Positions 1 to 8,089 of a stretch of DNA of 43,449 nt are shown here, in pieces. A program made the translations under genes and the position numbers. Each line of letters starts with the position of its first letter. The stretch's first letter is position 1. The notes under the pieces are model-generated. The model was not told the origin of the DNA, did no database searches, and was given only the letters and a program-made list of their open reading frames with translations. Source of the stretch: Antribacter soli (GTDB taxonomy: Bacteria > Actinomycetota > Actinomycetes > Actinomycetales > Cellulomonadaceae); NCBI RefSeq assembly GCF_021568775.1, contig NZ_JAKGSG010000015.1:1-43449 (forward strand). The letters run 5' to 3'.

Positions 1-72
1 CCCCCCCCCCCCCCACACCCCCCCCCCCCCCCCCCCCGGGGGGGGGGCGCCCCCCCCCCCCCCCCCCCCCCC
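1..72. other. Homopolymer C/G run at left edge, probable artefact
   Basis: Almost pure C, broken by one ACA and a run of ten G at 38-47. It ends 15 bases before the stop codon of the first gene. It carries no codon structure. Similar runs close the right edge, so this is most likely a sequencing or assembly artefact and not genomic DNA. Confidence 0.8.
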
Positions 73-87
73 GCCGCCGGCGGGGCG

Positions 88-1173
88 TCACCTCGGGGTC
101 TGGGCGACCTCGACCAGGAGGTCCGCGAGCACGCGGGCCGAGGCGGCCCAGTCGAACTCCTTGGCCCGGGTGCGGGCCGCGGCCGAGCGGACCTCCCAGG
201 TGACCGGGTCGTCGAGCTCGCGCACCGCGCGGGCGAACCCCTCGGCGTCGTCCGGGCCGACGTACGCGCCGGCGTCGCCCCCGACCTCGCGGAACACCGG
301 GATGTCGCTGACCACCACGGGCGTGCCCAGGGTCATCGCCTCGACGAGCGGGATGCCGAAGCCCTCGTCGCGCGAGGCGGACACCAGGGCCGTCGCGCCG
401 CGCAGCACCCGCCGGTACTCCTCGTCGGTCGCGCCGTCGTGGAAGACGAGGCTGCCCGGCGCGAGCGCGGTGAGGCGGGCGCGGTCGGCGGGCGTGACCC
501 GGCTCATCAGGTGCAGCTCGTGGCCCGGCAGCAGCGCGGTCGCGCGCGCCAGGGTCTCGACGTTCTTGTAGGGCATGAACGAGCCCATGTAGACGAGGGA
601 CCGCGTGCCGGTGCCTGTCGGACCAGTGCGGGGCAGGTCGGCCTCCTCCTCCGGGAGCGGCTCGGGGGCGTTCGGCACGACCGTCACCGGACGGCGCGTG
701 AGGCGGTGCCTGGCGATGAGGTCGCGCGTGGTAGCAGAGACCGTCACGACGGCGTCCGCGCGGTCCAGCAGCAGGCGCTGCGGCCACCACGCCAGGTGGA
801 AGAGGCGCCACAGCAGCCTGACCGGTGCCGGGAGGTCCCGCGGCGGGGTCGGGTTCCGGTAGTAGATGAGGTCGTGCAGCGTGAGCAGGAGGCCGTAGTC
901 GCGGCCCGCGCTGCCCATGGTCTGCATCGGGCTGAACACCACGTCGGGCCGCAGGCGGCGCACCTGGCGGGCGACGAACGGCTCGCGCCAGCTCGTCGGG
1001 GAGCTGATGAGGTGCCACGGCAGGTCCGGCAGGTGGGCGAGCTGACGCTCGTCGCTCACGAGGAGCTCCACAGGCAGCAGACGCGCCAGCTCGCTGACGA
1101 GGCCGGCCGTGTACCGGCTGATGCCGTCGTGTCGTCCCACGCGCACGTACCGGCAGTCGACGAGGACCTTCAC
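88..1173 (-). CDS. GT4-family glycosyltransferase
   Basis: 361 residues from a GTG start at 1173. That start overlaps the stop of the upstream hydrolase gene by four bases (GTGA), so the two are probably translationally coupled. The N-terminus has the GT-B pattern KVLVDCRYV followed by DGISRYTAGL. A mid-protein segment, VVTVSATTRDLI, then VTVVPNAPEPLP is typical of the linker before the nucleotide-sugar domain. The C-terminal half holds SLVYMGSFMPYKNVE and the E-x7-E motif in DEGFGIPLVEAM, where the two glutamates contact the nucleotide-sugar donor in GT4 enzymes. It should be a cytosolic retaining transferase using a nucleotide-activated sugar. Donor and acceptor cannot be told from sequence; a mannose-type transfer to a lipid or glycan is possible. 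The length is usual for the family and there is no signal peptide. No typical Shine-Dalgarno sequence is needed because of the overlap. Confidence 0.9.
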   Translation of the reverse strand: MKVLVDCRYVRVGRHDGISRYTAGLVSELARLLPVELLVSDERQLAHLPDLPWHLISSPTSWREPFVARQVRRLRPDVVFSPMQTMGSAGRDYGLLLTLHDLIYYRNPTPPRDLPAPVRLLWRLFHLAWWPQRLLLDRADAVVTVSATTRDLIARHRLTRRPVTVVPNAPEPLPEEEADLPRTGPTGTGTRSLVYMGSFMPYKNVETLARATALLPGHELHLMSRVTPADRARLTALAPGSLVFHDGATDEEYRRVLRGATALVSASRDEGFGIPLVEAMTLGTPVVVSDIPVFREVGGDAGAYVGPDDAEGFARAVRELDDPVTWEVRSAAARTRAKEFDWAASARVLADLLVEVAQTPR

Positions 1174-2204
1174 GCGGCCCCCTCCGGGGTCGCCACCAGG
1201 TCGCCGGGGGCCACCAGGCCACAGGTTGGCACGCCGAGGAAGTCGCGCAGCGCCTCCGCCACCGCAGTCGGCGCCTCGTAGTGCGTGAGGTGCCCGACGC
1301 CGGGCAGCACCACGAGCCGCGCATCCCTGAAGACCGCCGCGAGGTCGTGCTGCGCGGCCAGGGGCGCGAGGTCGTCGCTGTCCCCGCCGACGAGCAGCGT
1401 CGGGACCGGTACCCGGGCCGCCCAGGTCGCCACGGTCCCCGTGACGGACGCGCCGAACGACTCCAGCAGGGTGCGCCGGTCGGCGAACCCGGCGAAGTAC
1501 CGGTCGTGCTCCTCGTGGATCCAGCGGCGCAGCGTGCGGTCGCGCGTGGTCACCATGGCGACGCTGGCGACACGCGTCAGCAGCGGGTGCCGCAGCAGGC
1601 AGGTGCCCGCGCGCTCCGGCAGCGCGCCCGCCAGCCGGTGCAGCACGACCGTGCCGCGTGTCGCCAGGGCGTTCGGTCCGGTCAGTGCCGGCACGGGGAT
1701 GGGGTTGACCAGCATGAGGGCGCGCACCGGAGGCGCGGCGTCCGTCGTCGGGCCGACGGCGGTGCCCAGCGGCCCGACGGCGGTGCCCGCGAGGGCCGCT
1801 GCCGCGACGATCGAGCCGAACGAGTGGCCGGCGAGCACCGCGTCGCCGTCGGGCGCCACCGCGGCGAGGAGGTCCCGCGTCCACCGGGCATAGCCCGCGA
1901 CGTCGTGCGGGCCGTCGCCGAACCGCGGCGAGGCGCCGAAGCCGGGCAGGTCGGGGACGACCACCTGGATGTCCGCGCCGTCGCCGCTCGTGCCCGACCT
2001 GTTCGCGAGGTTCGCGACGATCGGCTCCAGCCCGTGGTGGTCCCCGCGGAACCCGTGCAGGAAGACGACGCGGTGCGCCGCGTCGGGCGCGCCGTACACC
2101 CAGACGCGGGTGGGGGCGCCGCGGAGCACGACCTCGTCGACGCGGACCGGCGTGCGCGCCACGAGGGTCGCGAACGGGGACGGGAGGGGGGACTGGATCG
2201 GCAT
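1170..2204 (-). CDS. Alpha/beta-fold hydrolase
   Basis: 344 residues. It shows the alpha/beta hydrolase pattern in order: HGFRGDHHG (oxyanion-hole HG), GHSFGSIVAAAA (nucleophile elbow, serine in GHSFG), VPTLLVGGDSDDLAP (likely catalytic acid region) and GVGHLTHYEAP (catalytic histidine). This suggests a cytosolic serine esterase, lipase-like or related hydrolase; the substrate is not predictable. It lies upstream of, and overlaps by four bases, the glycosyltransferase gene, so the two form a minus-strand operon. A TAGGCT -10-like element on the minus strand at 2213-2218 ends only eight bases before the ATG, so the transcript may be leaderless or nearly so. Confidence 0.88.
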   Translation of the reverse strand: MPIQSPLPSPFATLVARTPVRVDEVVLRGAPTRVWVYGAPDAAHRVVFLHGFRGDHHGLEPIVANLANRSGTSGDGADIQVVVPDLPGFGASPRFGDGPHDVAGYARWTRDLLAAVAPDGDAVLAGHSFGSIVAAAALAGTAVGPLGTAVGPTTDAAPPVRALMLVNPIPVPALTGPNALATRGTVVLHRLAGALPERAGTCLLRHPLLTRVASVAMVTTRDRTLRRWIHEEHDRYFAGFADRRTLLESFGASVTGTVATWAARVPVPTLLVGGDSDDLAPLAAQHDLAAVFRDARLVVLPGVGHLTHYEAPTAVAEALRDFLGVPTCGLVAPGDLVATPEGAA

Positions 2205-2504
2205 CGCCGCCGAGCCTAGCGGCCCGGGCGCGGCCTGCCGTCATCCCCTGGTCGGATCCCGGGACCCACCCCAGGAGGGGAACGTAGGGGACGAAGTGGG
2301 GGGACTTCCCGATGTCCACGAGGGTGGTCGACCTGGCACGGTAAGGGTCATGCCGACGAGCCCTGCGCCCGCACGACCATCGCACGACACTTCCGTCACC
2401 TGCGATTCACCTCTGGGACATCCTCCTGACCATGGTGTTCCGGTAATGTCCGCCGGCATGAGGACCGCCGCGAAAGTCGTGCCGACCCTCGCGCAGGGCA
2501 GCTA
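2205..2504. other. Divergent intergenic region, 300 bp
   Basis: This separates the minus-strand hydrolase operon from the plus-strand transporter operon and must hold promoters for both. On the minus strand, TAGGCT at 2213-2218 is a good -10 for the hydrolase. On the plus strand, TAATGT at 2444-2449 is a possible -10, with no convincing -35 at the right distance. The stretch is less GC-rich and less codon-biased than its surroundings. A 51-codon frame from ATG 2350 to TAG 2505 exists but has unbiased codon use; its stop overlaps the next start (TAGTG). Confidence 0.6.
2208..2220 (-). promoter_or_regulatory. Putative -10 region of the hydrolase operon, near-leaderless
   Basis: The minus strand reads GCTAGGCTCGGCG here, with TAGGCT at 2218-2213 as a TAnnnT -10 element. 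Eight bases later comes the ATG at 2204, so transcription should begin at or beside the start codon. The same 13-mer occurs on the plus strand at 24772-24784, ahead of the heme oxygenase gene. A weak -35-like ATGACG lies about 20 bases upstream. Confidence 0.5.
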
Positions 2505-3488
2505 GTGGGCGACGCGATCCTCGGCCACGGGGTGGCGATCGGCCTCGCCCTCCTCGGCGCCGTCTGCTTCGCCGGCGCCTCCGCGTTGCAGCACCACGCG
2601 GTGCGGTCCGGCGACCCCCGGAACCCGCCGACCGGCGACGGACCGGGTGAAATCCCGGGTGATGTTCCGGCCGACCGACCCGACGGCGCGCTGTCGCTGC
2701 GCCGCCTCGCCGAGATCGTGCGCCACCCGCGCTGGATCGCAGGCCTCGGCCTCGCCGGCGCCGGGTCGCTGACCCACGCGATCGCGCTGCTCCTCGCGCC
2801 GCTGCGGATCGTGCAGCCCGTCGGCGTGCTCGCCGTGCCGATCGCCGTGCTGCTGTCCTCCGCCCGCTCGCGCCGCCGCCCGGCGACCGGCGTGCTCGCG
2901 GGTGCGGTACTGAGCATCACCGGTGTCGCCGTGTTCGTCGCGGCCTCCGCGGGCACGGCGGCGAGCCACTCCCCGCCCGGCGCCGCGACGCTCGTCGCGG
3001 GCGTCGCCGTCACCGGCGTCGTCGCCGTGTTCGCCGCTGTCGGGCTGGCCCGGTCGGGCTGGTCCCGGTGCGTGGCGCTCGCGACCGCGGGGGCCACCGC
3101 GTTCGGGCTTGTGTCCGCGCTCGTCCGCGCGGTGTCCCAGTCGGTCGCCGCGGGAGACGTCGGGCTGCTCGACCCGCCCGTGGCGGGGGCCGCGGCCGGC
3201 GTCGTCGCCGCATTCCTCGTGGGCGGCTGGCTGGTGCAGCAGGCGTACGCGGCCGGCGCGCCCGAGGTCGTCATCGCCTGCCTCACCGTCGTCGACCCGA
3301 TCGTCGCCGTGCTGCTCGGCGCGGTCCTCCTCGGCGAGGGCGCGGCCACGCCCCTGCTGACCTGGGTCCTGCTGGGCGGTGCGGCCCTCGCCGCGACCGC
3401 CGGCGTCCTGATCCTGGCCCATCACCATCCCGACGCTGTGGCCGCCCGCGCGGCCCGTCCCCCAGTCCTGAGAGGGAAGACCCTGTGA
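2505..3488 (+). CDS. DMT/EamA-like multidrug or metabolite transporter
   Basis: 327 residues from GTG 2505; GTG 2532 is an alternative, and neither has a clear Shine-Dalgarno sequence. The protein is a string of hydrophobic helices, roughly nine or ten. They start with GVAIGLALLGAVCFAGASAL and end with a helix near LLGGAALAATAGVLIL. A cytosolic loop rich in Pro, Asp and Gly follows the first helix. The late motif VVIACLTVVDPIVAVLLG, followed by LLGE, is characteristic of the drug/metabolite transporter superfamily, including actinobacterial DMT proteins distantly related to NIPA-type carriers. It should be an inner-membrane carrier of unknown substrate. Its stop overlaps the start of the following glycosyltransferase by GTGA, so the two are co-translated. 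Confidence 0.8.
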   Translation: MGDAILGHGVAIGLALLGAVCFAGASALQHHAVRSGDPRNPPTGDGPGEIPGDVPADRPDGALSLRRLAEIVRHPRWIAGLGLAGAGSLTHAIALLLAPLRIVQPVGVLAVPIAVLLSSARSRRRPATGVLAGAVLSITGVAVFVAASAGTAASHSPPGAATLVAGVAVTGVVAVFAAVGLARSGWSRCVALATAGATAFGLVSALVRAVSQSVAAGDVGLLDPPVAGAAAGVVAAFLVGGWLVQQAYAAGAPEVVIACLTVVDPIVAVLLGAVLLGEGAATPLLTWVLLGGAALAATAGVLILAHHHPDAVAARAARPPVLRGKTL

Positions 3489-4669
3489 ACTCGCTGCGCA
3501 TCCTGGTCGGTGCCGAGACCTATCCGCCGGACGTCAACGGAGCCGCGCGCTTCGCCGGCCGGCTCGCGACCGGACTCGCCGCCCGCGGCCACGACGTGCA
3601 CGTCGTGGCCCCGTCGCCCACCGGCAGGCCCGGGGTCGAGGTGCTGGACGGCGTCACGGTCCACCGGGTCACCTCGCGCCGGTACCAGCCGCTGGAGGCG
3701 TTGCGGCTCTGCACCCCGTGGGAGGCGGCGTGGGAGACGTCGGCGATCATGGCGCGGGTCGACCCCGACGTCGTGCACACGAACGGGCACCTGTCGCTCG
3801 GGCGCGGCGTCGTGAACGCCGCCCGCCGCAGCGGGCGGCCCCTGGTGGCGACGAACCACCTCATGCCCGAGAACATCGTGGACTACCTGCCGCTCCCGGC
3901 AGGGCTGCGCAGCGTCTTCGCCGGGTGGATGTGGCAGGACCTCGGGCGCGTGTACTCCCGTGCTCAGATCGTCACCGCGCCCACGCCGCGGGCCGTGGAC
4001 CTGCTCACCGAGCGGGCCGGGCTGACCAGCGCGTTCGCCGTCTCGAACGGCATCGACACCGAGCGGTACCACCCGCGGGCCGCGGGGGAGGCCCGGGCCG
4101 GCGACGGCACGCCGACGATCCTCTTCGTGGGGCGGCTGGACCCGGAGAAGCGGGTGGAAGAGCTGATCCGGGCCGTCGCGCTCCTGCCGCGGGACCTGCC
4201 GGCCCGGCTGGAGGTCGTCGGCGACGGCGCCCGCCGCGCGGCGTGGACGGCGCTCGCCGACGAGCTGGGTGTCGCGGACCGCGTGCGGTTCCGCGGCCAC
4301 GTCACGGACGACGAGCTGCTCGAGGCCTACGCGGGCGCGGACGTCTTCTGCATGCCGGGCGTGGCCGAGCTGCAGAGCCTCGTGACGCTCGAGGCGATGG
4401 CGGCGGGCCTGCCGGTCGTCGCGGCCGACGCGATGGCGCTGCCGCACCTCGTCCGTCCGGGCGCCAACGGCGAGCTCTTCCAGCCCGGCGACGTCGAAGA
4501 GCTGGCCGGGCACCTGGCCCGGCTCCTCGGTGACGCGGCGCTGCGCGAGCGGATGGGCGCGGCGAGCCGCGAGATCGTCGCGGTACACGCGATCGACGCG
4601 ACGCTCGGCACCTTCGAGGCGCTCTACGAGAAGGTGCTCGACCGGGAGCCGGTGCTCGCGGAGAGCTGA
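3485..4669 (+). CDS. GT4-family glycosyltransferase
   Basis: 394 residues from GTG 3485, which overlaps the transporter stop. The N-terminus, RILVGAETYPPDVNGAARFA, contains the P-x-x-G-G/N-x-x loop of GT-B enzymes. DVVHTNGHLSLG and TNHLMPENI follow, and then the linker AFAVSNGIDTERYHP. The donor domain holds TILFVGRLDPEKRVEELI, and the GT4 E-x7-E pair lies in VAELQSLVTLEAMAAGLPVV. The pattern resembles actinobacterial lipid glycosyltransferases of the PimB/diacylglycerol glycosyltransferase type, so transfer of a sugar to a membrane lipid is plausible; this is inference. No transmembrane segment is visible. It ends 36 bases from the convergent RDD gene. Confidence 0.88.
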   Translation: MNSLRILVGAETYPPDVNGAARFAGRLATGLAARGHDVHVVAPSPTGRPGVEVLDGVTVHRVTSRRYQPLEALRLCTPWEAAWETSAIMARVDPDVVHTNGHLSLGRGVVNAARRSGRPLVATNHLMPENIVDYLPLPAGLRSVFAGWMWQDLGRVYSRAQIVTAPTPRAVDLLTERAGLTSAFAVSNGIDTERYHPRAAGEARAGDGTPTILFVGRLDPEKRVEELIRAVALLPRDLPARLEVVGDGARRAAWTALADELGVADRVRFRGHVTDDELLEAYAGADVFCMPGVAELQSLVTLEAMAAGLPVVAADAMALPHLVRPGANGELFQPGDVEELAGHLARLLGDAALRERMGAASREIVAVHAIDATLGTFEALYEKVLDREPVLAES

Positions 4670-4705
4670 CGCAGCCGGGCGGGCGGACCCCCGACGCCGG
4701 GCGGG

Positions 4706-5533
4706 TCAGTCCCTCGGGTCGGGCACCGAGTAGGGCAGGCGGTGCAGCAGGGCCGCCTGCTCGCGCGCGCGGGACTGCTCGCGCTGGGCCGCGGCCCACT
4801 CGCGGTCCCGGCGCTCGGCGAGGACGGCGTGCAGGAACAGCTCCGGGTGGGTGCCGGGCGGCGGGCCGGGGGCCACGTAGCGCTCGACGCGCGCCGCGAG
4901 GTCGTCGGCCAGCCGCGCGCGCGAGGCTGGGGCGAGGCGGTCGGCGCGTCCGAGCAGGCGACGCGCGGCGAGCGCGAGCCCGTCCGGCAGGCGCCGCATG
5001 TCGGCGGTGTGGGCCCAGCCCGCCAGCGTGGGCGGCATGACGACCGGAGCCGACTCCTGCCGCCCGCCGCGCACCCGGATCGCGTAGGTGCCGGCGGCGA
5101 GGTCGCCGAGCCGCTTGCCCTTGGTGTTGCTCAGCGACACGATCGCGGCGATGCCCCCGGTGGTGCCCCAGAGCTCGATCACGCCCACCAGGGCACGCAC
5201 GAACGCGTGGCGGAAGCGGACGGGTCCGCCGTCGTCCCGGACGATGCGGATGCCGGTGGCGAGCTTGCCGAGGGACCGGCCGCGCGACAGGGTCTCGACC
5301 GTCGTGGGGATGCCCACGGTGACGACGACGGTCACCACCACGAACGTGATGGCGGAAGCCGCGTCGCCCGTGAAGAGGCCGGGAACCAACCACTGCGCCG
5401 TGGCCGCGATCAGGGCCCACAGCAGGATCGCGATCACGACGAGGTCGAGCACCCAGCTCAGCGCGCGCGTCACGAACGAGGCGGGCCGTGCGTCGAGCAC
5501 CACGCCCTCGCCGATGAGGATCCCGTCCTGCAC
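4706..5533 (-). CDS. RDD-family membrane protein
   Basis: 275 residues. RDD-family signatures are visible: Arg16 in DARPASF, Asp30 in SWVLDLVV, and a later Asp in GKRLGDLAAGTYAIR near residue 144. Hydrophobic segments lie at about 28-50 and 60-79, with a weaker one at 112-133. The C-terminal half, from about residue 155, is soluble and rich in Arg and Ala. RDD proteins are integral membrane proteins; some have been linked to ion transport, but no function is assured. The gene diverges from the SpoIIM-family gene across 100 bases, a pairing also known in Mycobacterium tuberculosis next to moxR2, so it belongs to the AAA+/membrane module downstream. Confidence 0.85.
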   Translation of the reverse strand: MQDGILIGEGVVLDARPASFVTRALSWVLDLVVIAILLWALIAATAQWLVPGLFTGDAASAITFVVVTVVVTVGIPTTVETLSRGRSLGKLATGIRIVRDDGGPVRFRHAFVRALVGVIELWGTTGGIAAIVSLSNTKGKRLGDLAAGTYAIRVRGGRQESAPVVMPPTLAGWAHTADMRRLPDGLALAARRLLGRADRLAPASRARLADDLAARVERYVAPGPPPGTHPELFLHAVLAERRDREWAAAQREQSRAREQAALLHRLPYSVPDPRD

Positions 5534-5633
5534 GTACGCCTCCCGCCGGTCGCCCTCGCGGCCCGGCGACGTCCCGCCCGGCCTGGAGGATCATCCCACC
5601 ACGGGCGGGCCCTCCTGTGGCAGGGTAGCGGCC

Positions 5634-6623
5634 GTGGACCTCGATGCCTTCGCCGCCGTGCACACCCCGGAGTGGGACCGCCTCGCGGCCCTGTCCCGGC
5701 GGCGCCGCCTGGACGGGGCGGAGGCCGACGAGCTCGTGCGGCTGTACCAGGCCGTCGCGACGCACCTGTCGACGGTGCGGTCCACGGCGCCGGACCCGGT
5801 GCTGGTCACGCGGCTGTCCGACCTGCTGAACACCGCCCGCACCCGGGTCGCGGGCTCGCACGAGCCGGCCTGGCGCGACGTGACGCGGTTCGCGGTCGTG
5901 TCGCTGCCCGCGGCGTTCTACCGGATCCGCTGGTGGATCCATGTCGTGACGTTGGCGTGCCTGGCCGTGGCGGTCGTCGCGGGCGTCTACGTCGCGACCG
6001 ATCCTGACGCGCTCGCCGCGATGGGGCCGCCGAGCGCGCGCGAGGCGTACGTGGAGGAGGCCTTCGCGTCCTACTACGAGCCGGGCCCTGGGTTCGCCGG
6101 CGTCGTGTGGACGAACAACGCCTGGATCGCCGCGCAGTGCGTCGGCGGCGGGATCACCGGCGTCTACCCCCTGTACGTGCTGTACAACAACGCCGTGAGC
6201 ATCGGCGCGACCGGCGGCATGATGGCGGCCTACGACGAGCTCGACCTGTTCCTCATGCTCATCTCGCCCCACGGGCTCCTGGAGCTGACGGCTGTGTTCG
6301 CCGCCGGCGCGGCGGGGCTCCGGCTCTTCTGGACCGTCGTCGACCCGGGGCACCGGCGTCGTGCCGTGGCGCTGGCCCAGGAGGGCCGCGCCCTCGTGAC
6401 GACGGCGATCGGCCTCGCCGTGGCCCTTGGTGTGTCCGGGCTCGTCGAGGGTTTCGTGACCGGCTCGAACCTGCCCTGGGGCGTCAAGATCGCGATCGGC
6501 GTGCTCGTGCTGGCGGCCTTCTGGGCGTACGTGTACGTGCTGGGCCGCCGGGCGGTGGCCGCGGGCCACACCGGCGACCTCTCCGCCGACCAGGCGGGCG
6601 AGGTGGCCCCGGCCGCGGGCTGA
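5634..6623 (+). CDS. SpoIIM-family (stage II sporulation protein M-like) membrane protein
   Basis: 329 residues from GTG 5634. The soluble N-terminal part begins DLDAFAAVHTPEWDRLAAL and holds DELVRLYQAVATHLSTVR, the usual opening of actinobacterial SpoIIM-like proteins. Membrane segments lie near 102-121 and 160-190, with more after 205. They include the conserved ISPHGLLELTAVF region at 210-222. In Bacillus, SpoIIM works with SpoIID and SpoIIP in peptidoglycan remodelling; in non-sporulating actinobacteria the homologue's role is unknown. A CAGGGT element at 5621-5626 ends seven bases before the GTG, and there is no Shine-Dalgarno sequence, which suggests a leaderless mRNA. The start choice rests on this spacing and on homology-like content beginning there. 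Confidence 0.85.
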   Translation: MDLDAFAAVHTPEWDRLAALSRRRRLDGAEADELVRLYQAVATHLSTVRSTAPDPVLVTRLSDLLNTARTRVAGSHEPAWRDVTRFAVVSLPAAFYRIRWWIHVVTLACLAVAVVAGVYVATDPDALAAMGPPSAREAYVEEAFASYYEPGPGFAGVVWTNNAWIAAQCVGGGITGVYPLYVLYNNAVSIGATGGMMAAYDELDLFLMLISPHGLLELTAVFAAGAAGLRLFWTVVDPGHRRRAVALAQEGRALVTTAIGLAVALGVSGLVEGFVTGSNLPWGVKIAIGVLVLAAFWAYVYVLGRRAVAAGHTGDLSADQAGEVAPAAG

Positions 6624-6685
6624 CCTGCGCCGATCCGGCGCCGGGCGCGCCCACGACCTGTCAGCCGCGTGTCAGCGGCACGTAC

Positions 6686-6691
6686 TAGGGT
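6686..6691 (+). promoter_or_regulatory. Putative -10 element upstream of the YGQ-repeat membrane gene
   Basis: TAGGGT fits the actinobacterial TAnnnT consensus and would start a transcript about 65 bases before the ATG at 6763. No -35 with 16-18 base spacing is convincing. CTGTCA at 6658-6663 is the nearest candidate, but its spacing is 22. Confidence 0.35.
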
Positions 6692-6762
6692 TGCCGAGCA
6701 CAGGGCACGGGCGCTGTGCGCGTGATGTCCTGGAAGCCAGTCACGATCACCGGAGCGAGCAC

Positions 6763-8073
6763 ATGACGACGCCCGAGACCGCACCCGACCAGCCCGTGGC
6801 ACCTGAGCAGCCGACGGGTGGGTGGGGTGCACCGCCGCGCTACGGCCAGTACGCGCAGCCGCAGAGCGCGCCCGCGGACGGCGAGCAGCAGCCCTCCACG
6901 GAGCAGCCGGCGGCTCCGGGCGCCCCGGGCGCTCCCGCCCCGGCGGGCGCCCCCGCGGCTGCCGCCGGGCAGCCGCGCTACGGCCAGTACGCGCCCGCGC
7001 CCGGGCAGCCCCAGTACGGCCAGACGCAGTACGGGCAGGGCCAGTACGGGCAGGGCCAGCCGGGCCAGCCCCAGTACGGTCAGCCCCAGTACGGTCAGCC
7101 GCAGTACGGCGGCCTGCCCACCCCGTACGGCTCGGCAGTCTCCGTCGCGGACAAGCCCGGCATCGTCCCGCTGCGCCCGCTGACGCTCGGCGAGATCTAC
7201 GACGGCGCCTTCAGCGCGATCCGGCACAACCCGCGCGTCGTGCTCGGCCTGAGCGCGATCGTCATCGCCGTGGCGACCGTCCTGGGCTTCGTCCTGGGCT
7301 ACCCGTTCACGGGTGTCGTCGCGGACTTCTTCGGCTCGATGCCGGAGGCCGAGGACCTCATGGGCATGGAGGACATGCTCGGCTTCCTCTACACCAGCGG
7401 GATCGGCGCCACGCTCACGCTCAGCCTCGCGGCACCGCTCGTCAACGGCATCATCACGCTCTCGGTGGCGCAGTCGGTGATCGGGCGCAAGATCGCCGTC
7501 GGCGACGCGTGGCGCCAGGTCGGCCGCCGCGCCTGGTACCTCATCGGCTTCTCGCTGCTCGTCGCCCTGGCCTACGTCGTCGCCGTGGGCGTGATGATCG
7601 CGGTGATCGTCGGGGCCGCCGCGGTCGACGGCACCGCAGCGCTAGCGATCATCGCCGTCCTGGTCATGGGCCTGGGCCTGGTGGTGCTCTCCGTGTGGCT
7701 CGGTGTCCGCACCGGCCTGGTCCCGGCCGCCCTGGCGCTCGAGGGGCAGCCCTTCTGGGCCACCATCACCCGGGTGTGGAAGCTGACCCGCGGCCAGTTC
7801 TGGCGCCTGTTCGGCGTGTACCTGCTCGCGTACGTCATCGTCTACGTCATCGGGCAGATCATCGGCGGCGCGCTCGGCCTGCTCGCGGGCATCCTGTTCG
7901 CGGTCGGCAGCACCGGTGGTGGTGGTGCCGCCTACGGCATCGCGATCGTCGCGGCCTACGCCCTGCAGCTCCTCTTCCTCGGCGGCGTGGTCGCGCTCCA
8001 GTACATCGACCTGCGGATGCGCCGCGAGGGCCTCGACGTCGAGCTGGCGACCGCGGCCCAGGCCGAGCGGTGA
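6763..8073 (+). CDS. GPDPase membrane-domain-like protein with N-terminal YGQ repeats
   Basis: 436 residues from ATG 6763, preceded by CGGAGCGAG as ribosome binding site. Residues 1-130 are soluble and low in complexity, rich in Pro, Ala, Gln, Gly and Tyr. They carry about eight PQYGQ/QYGQ units between 73 and 116. From LRPLTLGEIYDGAFSAIRHN onward it matches the glycerophosphoryl diester phosphodiesterase membrane-domain type, with about six hydrophobic helices, for instance VVLGLSAIVIAVATVLGFVL and LFGVYLLAYVIVYVIGQIIG. No phosphodiesterase catalytic domain is attached, so enzymatic activity should not be assumed. It is followed after 16 bases by the DUF4129 gene and is probably co-transcribed with it. 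The disordered repeat tail would face the cytosol if the usual topology holds. Confidence 0.85.
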   Translation: MTTPETAPDQPVAPEQPTGGWGAPPRYGQYAQPQSAPADGEQQPSTEQPAAPGAPGAPAPAGAPAAAAGQPRYGQYAPAPGQPQYGQTQYGQGQYGQGQPGQPQYGQPQYGQPQYGGLPTPYGSAVSVADKPGIVPLRPLTLGEIYDGAFSAIRHNPRVVLGLSAIVIAVATVLGFVLGYPFTGVVADFFGSMPEAEDLMGMEDMLGFLYTSGIGATLTLSLAAPLVNGIITLSVAQSVIGRKIAVGDAWRQVGRRAWYLIGFSLLVALAYVVAVGVMIAVIVGAAAVDGTAALAIIAVLVMGLGLVVLSVWLGVRTGLVPAALALEGQPFWATITRVWKLTRGQFWRLFGVYLLAYVIVYVIGQIIGGALGLLAGILFAVGSTGGGGAAYGIAIVAAYALQLLFLGGVVALQYIDLRMRREGLDVELATAAQAER

Positions 8074-8089
8074 CGGGCGGTCGCGACGC

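Noticed and set aside
4674-4705. Direct repeat GCCGGGCGGG in the convergent gap after the second glycosyltransferase
   Set aside because: It is a ten-base, pure G/C repeat with no hairpin partner, easily produced by base composition.
4302-6569. A 755-codon open frame on the minus strand across the glycosyltransferase, RDD and SpoIIM genes
   Set aside because: It is antisense to genes with clear family motifs in three different frames, and its composition (Arg, Gly, Pro, His) is that of GC-rich shadow frames.
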